DNA from: Nitrospira sp. MA-1 | GTDB lineage: Bacteria > Nitrospirota > Nitrospiria > Nitrospirales > UBA8639 | Length of the DNA stretch: 64,000 bases | Direction: 5' to 3' | Assembly: GCA_032139905.1 (NCBI GenBank) | Contig: JAQJDB010000007.1 | Span: 186,001-250,000, forward strand | Part shown: positions 60,255-64,000 of the stretch, piece after piece | Layout: each line of letters begins with the position of its first letter | How positions within the stretch are numbered: position 1 is the first letter of the stretch | Made by a program: the position numbers and the translations under genes | The notes under the pieces: model-generated | Databases searched by the model: none | Told to the model about the DNA's origin: nothing | Seen by the model: only the letters and a program-made list of their open reading frames with translations

Positions 60255-61259
60255 TTAGTATATCCCTGAAATACTTGATGGACTTTTAACGAACGTTGTC
60301 TCATCTTCGTGGGGAGAAAATACTCCATCAGCCTGGATTTCCTTCCCGGTAACCACATGCCGTGCCAAATAAATAATGCACCAGGCAGTCAATAGTCCCC
60401 CGAATACATCGATCAGGTGATGTCCACCATGGATAAGCACTCCTGGGAGGACCAAAAGATTGATGAGAACTATTATAGGAAGCAACCAGCGGGAGGTGCG
60501 TGCGGAATACATAGCCAAAACGGCCATGATCGTGTGATACGAGGGAAAAGCCACCAGGCCTTCCATGTCCCTTGGAGAAATAAATTTAGGGCCTTCAGCC
60601 CCTAGGCGCAATAATTCGACACCATAGGATGAGCCAACAAGTGGTCTTGCCGTCTGCTCAATTGTGCCGGAAATGTCATAGAGCACGCTTGGGCCAAAGG
60701 CCGGGAACAGTGCCCAAAAGGCAAGCGTCACCAGACCTGAAGCGGTTATTGAAAGGATAAAAACATGGAGTTCTTTTTGTTTTCCTCCAAATCCTAAAAT
60801 AATAAACAGTAAAGCCATTTGCGGTATTGAAGATAAATAGGCATAGCGCGTCAATTCATTTAATAATGGATGTTGACCAGCAAATTGAACAATGTCGGGC
60901 CATGAATACCCAATCCAAGAATCGATCTGAACCAGAAAGGGATCAATGGGTTCTCGCCAAAGCGGGAGTAACAGATAACCGAAAACCGATAGCATAATTG
61001 TAAACAGAAGAAGCAACCCGGTGGCCATAAGCGTCATAGCGATTCGCTCACTACGCCCGCTTGAACGGTAGAACAGTCCCACTGTAATCATGAAAATTCC
61101 CAAGGCGAAAAAGAGGCTATAGGAAAACCAATCGAAACCAATGTTGCGCACAATAACCATGCCAAGATCGAAGATAGCCAACACAAGTATGGTATTGCGT
61201 AAAAAACGCTCGACTGGCCATAGGAAAGGTTTTGTAAGTGGGAAAGTCCCCACTCTCAT
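60255..61259 (-). CDS. PAP2-superfamily membrane phosphatase / inositolphosphotransferase-like protein
   Basis: A 334-residue membrane protein with about eight hydrophobic segments. The PAP2 catalytic elements are recognisable near the C-terminus: VAFPSYHTIMAVLAMYSART (motif with catalytic His), and LIHGGHHLIDVFGGLLTAW (second His and Asp). This arrangement is like the Aur1/Ipt1-type and lipid-phosphate phosphatases that act on the periplasmic side on undecaprenyl or phosphatidyl phosphates. Substrate unknown. ATG 61259 has AAGG nine bases upstream; an ATG nine bases earlier is possible. Confidence 0.8.
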   Translation of the reverse strand: MRVGTFPLTKPFLWPVERFLRNTILVLAIFDLGMVIVRNIGFDWFSYSLFFALGIFMITVGLFYRSSGRSERIAMTLMATGLLLLFTIMLSVFGYLLLPLWREPIDPFLVQIDSWIGYSWPDIVQFAGQHPLLNELTRYAYLSSIPQMALLFIILGFGGKQKELHVFILSITASGLVTLAFWALFPAFGPSVLYDISGTIEQTARPLVGSSYGVELLRLGAEGPKFISPRDMEGLVAFPSYHTIMAVLAMYSARTSRWLLPIIVLINLLVLPGVLIHGGHHLIDVFGGLLTAWCIIYLARHVVTGKEIQADGVFSPHEDETTFVKSPSSISGIY

Positions 61260-61737
61260 TATGTACATCCTTGCATTCGAATGGAGTCACTATAGTTGTG
61301 GGCAGGTACGGACCGCACCGTTAAATAGTGTCTATACTGCTTTGCATGATTTGACGAACGTGTCCCGATCGACTTGAAAATCCCCATCATCAACCGGAGT
61401 GTTATCGTGGAATTGTAATTCACCTGGTGAAGAGCGTGACGGCAAAAATTGGTGCTTATATCAATTGTATTCCTCCCTGTAGGTGTGGCACCGGTATTTG
61501 AGCTTAAAGCTGTGGAGATGGCGGGAAGGCGGATATACGAAAACAAATTCAACTGATCAACCAAACGGTCTAATTGAGTGGTTATAGTTCGGTTAAGAAA
61601 AGGCATCGGAAATGGTTAGATTGGTTCAGAATGGACCACCTTGCGAGGCGTCTTGAAAAATGGTTCAGACCAAGTTCTTTTCGGAATTTTCCCATAATAT
61701 CTTGAGATCGTGTGTCCGAGTTTTTTCTAAAGAAAAA

Positions 61738-61779
61738 TTAGTAAATTAGGGGGTGAGCATAAAAGTTCAAATTTACTAA
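61738..61779. repeat. 10-base perfect inverted repeat in an empty region
   Basis: TTAGTAAATT and its complement AATTTACTAA, separated by 22 bases. It lies in the gene-free region 61260-62420, where the only other items are repeat copy 2 and the riboswitch. No T-tract follows on either strand, so it is not an obvious terminator. Confidence 0.4.
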
Positions 61780-61953
61780 CCCAGCTCCTATTATAATCCT
61801 GCGTCAATGTTGTTGACTGACTTACTGGAGTTCACCGCCAAAACAGGCTTCGCACAGAGAAATATACAGTGTATTCTTAGCCATCATCAGCGACATTCCC
61901 TCGTCATTATCATATTCCATCTGCCCTCCACGGATTTCTTCTCCTTTTTCCTT

Positions 61954-62046
61954 GTCGGTAGTTAGCAGAAATCCCTCCAAGGAACCTAAAAGATTGATGC
62001 CTGATTGAAAATGTCGGCCCTGACACGGGAAGAATGAGGGTAGTGG
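61954..62046. repeat. Dispersed repeat, copy 2
   Basis: Shares TCGGTAGTTAGCAGAAATCC, a GATTGATGCCTGATTGAAAA block with TGTCGG, and GGGTAGTGG with the copy at 60001-60088, in the same order and orientation. The copies flank the PAP2 gene and differ at roughly a quarter of aligned positions by eye. Confidence 0.5.
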
Positions 62047-62420
62047 TAGTTCGTCAGTCGGTTGGCTGTGTGCATTGCACTCCGACCATATAGCTCACGC
62101 CTGCTATCATCCCACGTCAAGTCTGCAGAGGTACGGTCGGGGACGGTCTGACCCGACATCCGAATTACCTTCATATCACGTCTTCGACGGACGTTCCGAA
62201 CAATTTTGATCTCCTTCGTTAACAAAGGGGGGCAACACATCGTACCGCCTCACAATATGAAACATATTCAATGAAAAACATGAGCAAGTTTTTCCTGAAG
62301 TGGTCGATAATGAAGCATGAAAACGAAGAGACACAAAATACGGAATAGAAAATTTTCATGGATTTACGAGCATTTGTTCATGACTATGAAACATGGATTC
62401 GGTCGGGTGCCCCTTCCCGA

Positions 62421-62500
62421 TAAGGGCGAACACGTCGTAAGACGTGGGCGCAAAGCCACGGGTCAGGGTTGGTCCCTGATAGCCGGGTTGCCGAAGGCAC
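62421..62500 (+). promoter_or_regulatory. c-di-GMP-I (GEMM-I) riboswitch
   Basis: The segment fits the GEMM-I consensus. A GGGCGAA entry leads to the stem CACGTC-GTAA-GACGTG, closed by a GNRA tetraloop (GTAA at 62437-62440). The conserved GGGCGCAAAGCC joining segment follows, then stem TCAGGG-TTGG-TCCCTGA, and finally the conserved AGCCGGGTTGCCGAAGG. Both stems pair perfectly. It lies about 90 bases before the first Flp pilin gene. Immediately downstream, CGTCAGA (62523-62529) and TCTGGCG (62544-62550) can form an expression-platform hairpin. Binding of c-di-GMP would set transcription or translation of the pilin mRNA. ON or OFF cannot be read from sequence. Confidence 0.85.
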
Positions 62501-62590
62501 GGAGAGCCAAGGGGCAGCGTCTGCGTCAGAATTTTCCGGGCAGTCTGGCGTAACGAAAGTATTTACCTTCGCCCGTTAAGGAGATGCGCT

Positions 62591-62764
62591 ATGGTTAACC
62601 AAGTAATGCGTTTCGTGAATGATGATGAGGGAGCCACCGCTATTGAGTATGGCTTGTTGGCCGCATTAATTGCCGCAGTGATTGTCACGGCCGTGACTGC
62701 TGTAGGGACTGCCCTCAGTGGTACCTTTACTACGATTTCCACGAGTGTTGCGGCTCCAAGCTAA
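62591..62764 (+). CDS. flp: Flp/Fap-type pilin, first copy
   Basis: A 57-residue class IVb pilin: a short charged leader ending DDEG, then ATAIEYGLLAALIAAVIVTA. Cleavage by a TadV/FppA-type prepilin peptidase should fall between Gly and Ala, leaving the conserved Glu-Tyr at mature positions 5-6. Subunits form the thin Tad/Flp adhesive pilus. TTAAGGAGATGCGCT gives a strong ribosome site. It lies directly behind the c-di-GMP riboswitch. Tad assembly genes would be expected nearby, but are not in the window. Confidence 0.93.
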   Translation: MVNQVMRFVNDDEGATAIEYGLLAALIAAVIVTAVTAVGTALSGTFTTISTSVAAPS

Positions 62765-62774
62765 GGGAGAACTC

Positions 62775-62843
62775 CTTCCCGCAGGGGTGCTTAGAAGTGC
62801 CGTTCCCTGTGGCATCTCATAGGGGCGGTACTTCCGCGGGAAG
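62775..62843 (+). other. Long interrupted hairpin between the two pilin genes
   Basis: The outer arms CTTCCCGC and GCGGGAAG are perfectly complementary, and inner arms AAGTGCCG/CGGTACTT and CCC/GGGG continue the stem with mismatches around a loop of about 20 bases. It lies 11 bases after the first pilin stop and 70 before the second start. There is no U-tract directly after it, so rather than a simple terminator it may stabilise the upstream pilin message or set the ratio of the two pilins. Confidence 0.6.
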
Positions 62844-62913
62844 CCCATGCTGAAAGGTGGCGAAGTCTTGAGAAGTGGCGAGAAGGTCAGTAAAGGATAG
62901 GGAGGCCAGCATC

Positions 62914-63117
62914 ATGCAGACAATTCTCCTGAATCATTGGCATCACTGGGTAAAGAACCTCCTTGTTGATGAAGAAGGTGCCACGGCGATTGAATACGCA
63001 CTTTTGGCTTCGCTCATCGGGGCCACGGCGTTAAGTGCTCAAGCTGCTTTGGGAACCGCCGTTGGGAACATGTATACGCAAGTCATGGGTGTCATCGCGG
63101 GTGCGTTGGGTAGTTAG
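62914..63117 (+). CDS. flp: Flp/Fap-type pilin, second copy
   Basis: A 67-residue pilin with leader QTILLNHWHHWVKNLLVDEEG and hydrophobic core ATAIEYALLASLIGATALSA, cleaved at the same Gly-Ala position as the first copy. Beyond the core it differs strongly from the first pilin (QAALGTAVGNMYTQVMGVIA), so it is not a recent duplicate. GATAGGGAGGCCAGC supports ATG 62914; an in-frame ATG 39 bases upstream is too long for the family. It is preceded by the inter-pilin hairpin and probably shares the riboswitch-controlled transcript. Confidence 0.9.
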   Translation: MQTILLNHWHHWVKNLLVDEEGATAIEYALLASLIGATALSAQAALGTAVGNMYTQVMGVIAGALGS

Positions 63118-63338
63118 CGGGATACTGATAAAGTCTGTTCTCAGTGGTGTTGAAGGGGTAACCACCTTAAAAAATTTCGCTCAAGTCTTTCAACCGACGC
63201 ATTTAGATGTCTTAGCGTCTTCGCATTGTTCTATACCATGGTTCGTACCTTATTCCGGACTTGTGACGTATCCGATCCATCTCTAACGGTTGTGTTAGTG
63301 GAATTTGAAGGTATGGCCTGATCGCTACCCTCCAAACC

Positions 63339-64000
63339 TGGTCTTCCCCCGGTTTCACGGACAGGTTAAAGAAGAGTTTTGGACTTGCTTCGTTTCCGTA
63401 GACACTCACCCTAGTTTGCCATCTGCTGCTCATACGCTGTTGGGCTGATATTTCCCAGGTGCTGATGACGTCTCGCCCGATGATAAAACACCTCAATATA
63501 ATCAAATATTTCTGCTCGCGCGGCTTCACGGGTTTTAAAGATGTGGCGACGTATTTTCTCCTTCTTCAGGGTCCCAAAGAAGGACTCGACCGCCGCGTTA
63601 TCATAACAGTTTCCTCTGCGACTCATGCTTGGTCGCAAGCCATGCGTCTGGCAGAACCGATTCCATTCATCGCTGCTGAACTGCGATCCCTGATCCGAGT
63701 GGATAATCACGTCATGCTCGGGCTTGCGTCGCCACACGGCCATCAGGAAGGCGTCCAGCACGATCTCCTTAGCCAAGGTGGACTTCATCGACCAGCCGAT
63801 GATCCGGCGTGAGTAGAGATCCATCACCACCGCCAGATACAGCCACCCTTCGTAGGTTCGAATAGAGGTGATGTCGGTCGCCCACGCACAATCCGGCCGG
63901 TCTATCGCAAACTGTTGCTGCAATCGAGTCGGTGCCGTAACCGCAGGCTTGGTGTAGCGGATACCTGGCTGCTTGTAGCCGCGCTGGGCGCGTATCTTGT
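63339..64000 (-). mobile_element. IS3-family insertion sequence, end truncated by window edge
   Basis: A transposase of IS3 type runs off the window edge. About 70 bases beyond its stop, TGGTCTTCCCCCGGTTTCAC followed by GGACAGG at 63339-63365 starts with TG and looks like the terminal inverted repeat of an IS3 element. The other end and orfA are outside the window, so target duplication cannot be checked. About 220 bases of apparently non-coding sequence separate it from the second pilin gene. Confidence 0.6.
63411..64000 (-). CDS. IS3-family transposase OrfB (integrase domain), N-terminus beyond window
   Basis: At least 195 residues of an rve-domain transposase. The DDE residues are visible: CAWATDITSIRTYEGWLYLA (first Asp), VIIHSDQGSQFSSDEW (second Asp) and SRRGNCYDNAAVESFFGTLK (Glu). 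The C-terminus IFDYIEVFYHRARRHQHLGN with ISPTAYEQQ is typical of the IS150/IS51-type OrfB. The frame is intact within the window, so the element may be active. Normally it is made as an OrfAB fusion by programmed frameshifting; orfA would lie beyond the window. Confidence 0.92.
   Translation of the reverse strand, partial: KIRAQRGYKQPGIRYTKPAVTAPTRLQQQFAIDRPDCAWATDITSIRTYEGWLYLAVVMDLYSRRIIGWSMKSTLAKEIVLDAFLMAVWRRKPEHDVIIHSDQGSQFSSDEWNRFCQTHGLRPSMSRRGNCYDNAAVESFFGTLKKEKIRRHIFKTREAARAEIFDYIEVFYHRARRHQHLGNISPTAYEQQMAN

Noticed and set aside
61986-62240. An 84-codon reverse frame before the riboswitch
   Set aside because: Basic composition, no ribosome site, and its 3' part lies in the dispersed repeat copy.
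62317-62553. A 78-codon forward frame over the riboswitch
   Set aside because: It is produced by the structured RNA sequence; the Arg/Gly-rich product has no protein character and the GEMM-I motif explains the conservation pattern.
1-64000. CRISPR arrays, toxin-antitoxin or restriction systems
   Set aside because: No regularly spaced direct repeats, Cas-like proteins, paired small toxin genes or restriction enzymes were seen on either strand.

Overview
The window looks like a chromosomal segment of a Nitrospira-type bacterium (phylum Nitrospirota) or a close relative. That placement is an inference from gene content: a transketolase / transaldolase-isomerase / zwf / gnd / GH15 block, a TtuA-TtuB tRNA thiolation pair, a Gram-negative Tol-Pal lipoprotein set and Flp pilins. 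No rRNA or other decisive marker is present. Most of the window is ordinary housekeeping sequence with short operons on both strands. Several patches of gene decay and mobile-element debris lie in between.

Layout. 1-9.3 kb: a truncated AmpG-like permease, YqgE, a YggX-like protein, a Ppx/GppA phosphatase, two methyltransferases (one with a PqqD-like N-terminus, one with a signal peptide), a CopD-like membrane protein, an EEP-family enzyme, and an ECF sigma factor coupled to a membrane protein. 9.3-20 kb: a low-density accessory stretch with unknown secreted proteins, a multicopper oxidase, decayed genes (a small exported protein, an AMP-dependent ligase, two transposases) and a short inverted-repeat element. 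20-31.4 kb: a glycosyltransferase, tRNA-Ser(CGA), TadA, an SprT-like protein, a cation exchanger, a 2-hydroxyacid dehydrogenase, an RNA methyltransferase, a receiver protein without its phosphoacceptor, CysQ, a DegT aminotransferase and QueF.

31.6-37.3 kb holds the most distinctive metabolic island: split phosphonopyruvate-type decarboxylase subunits, a PhnW-like aminotransferase, a LicC/PntC-like cytidylyltransferase, a nucleotidyltransferase-CDP-alcohol phosphotransferase fusion and a flippase-like membrane protein. Together these read as 2-aminoethylphosphonate synthesis, CMP activation and attachment to a lipid, but the PEP mutase that should start the pathway is not in the window.

38-48.6 kb: TtuA/TtuB, then central carbon metabolism (transketolase, transaldolase, zwf, gnd, GH15). 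The region between transaldolase and zwf is a frameshifted ruin of a glucose-6-phosphate isomerase, apparently the lost C-terminal half of a bifunctional transaldolase/isomerase. 49-61 kb: an AmgK/MurU cell-wall recycling pair, a PAS/GGDEF protein, Pal and CpoB, an acyltransferase, a toroid protein plus Tat-exported DUF362 pair, and a PAP2 phosphatase.

62.4-64 kb: a c-di-GMP-I (GEMM-I) riboswitch precedes two small Flp pilin genes separated by a long hairpin. The window ends inside an IS3-family element. The riboswitch-pilin unit and the phosphonolipid-like island are the two features most worth following up.
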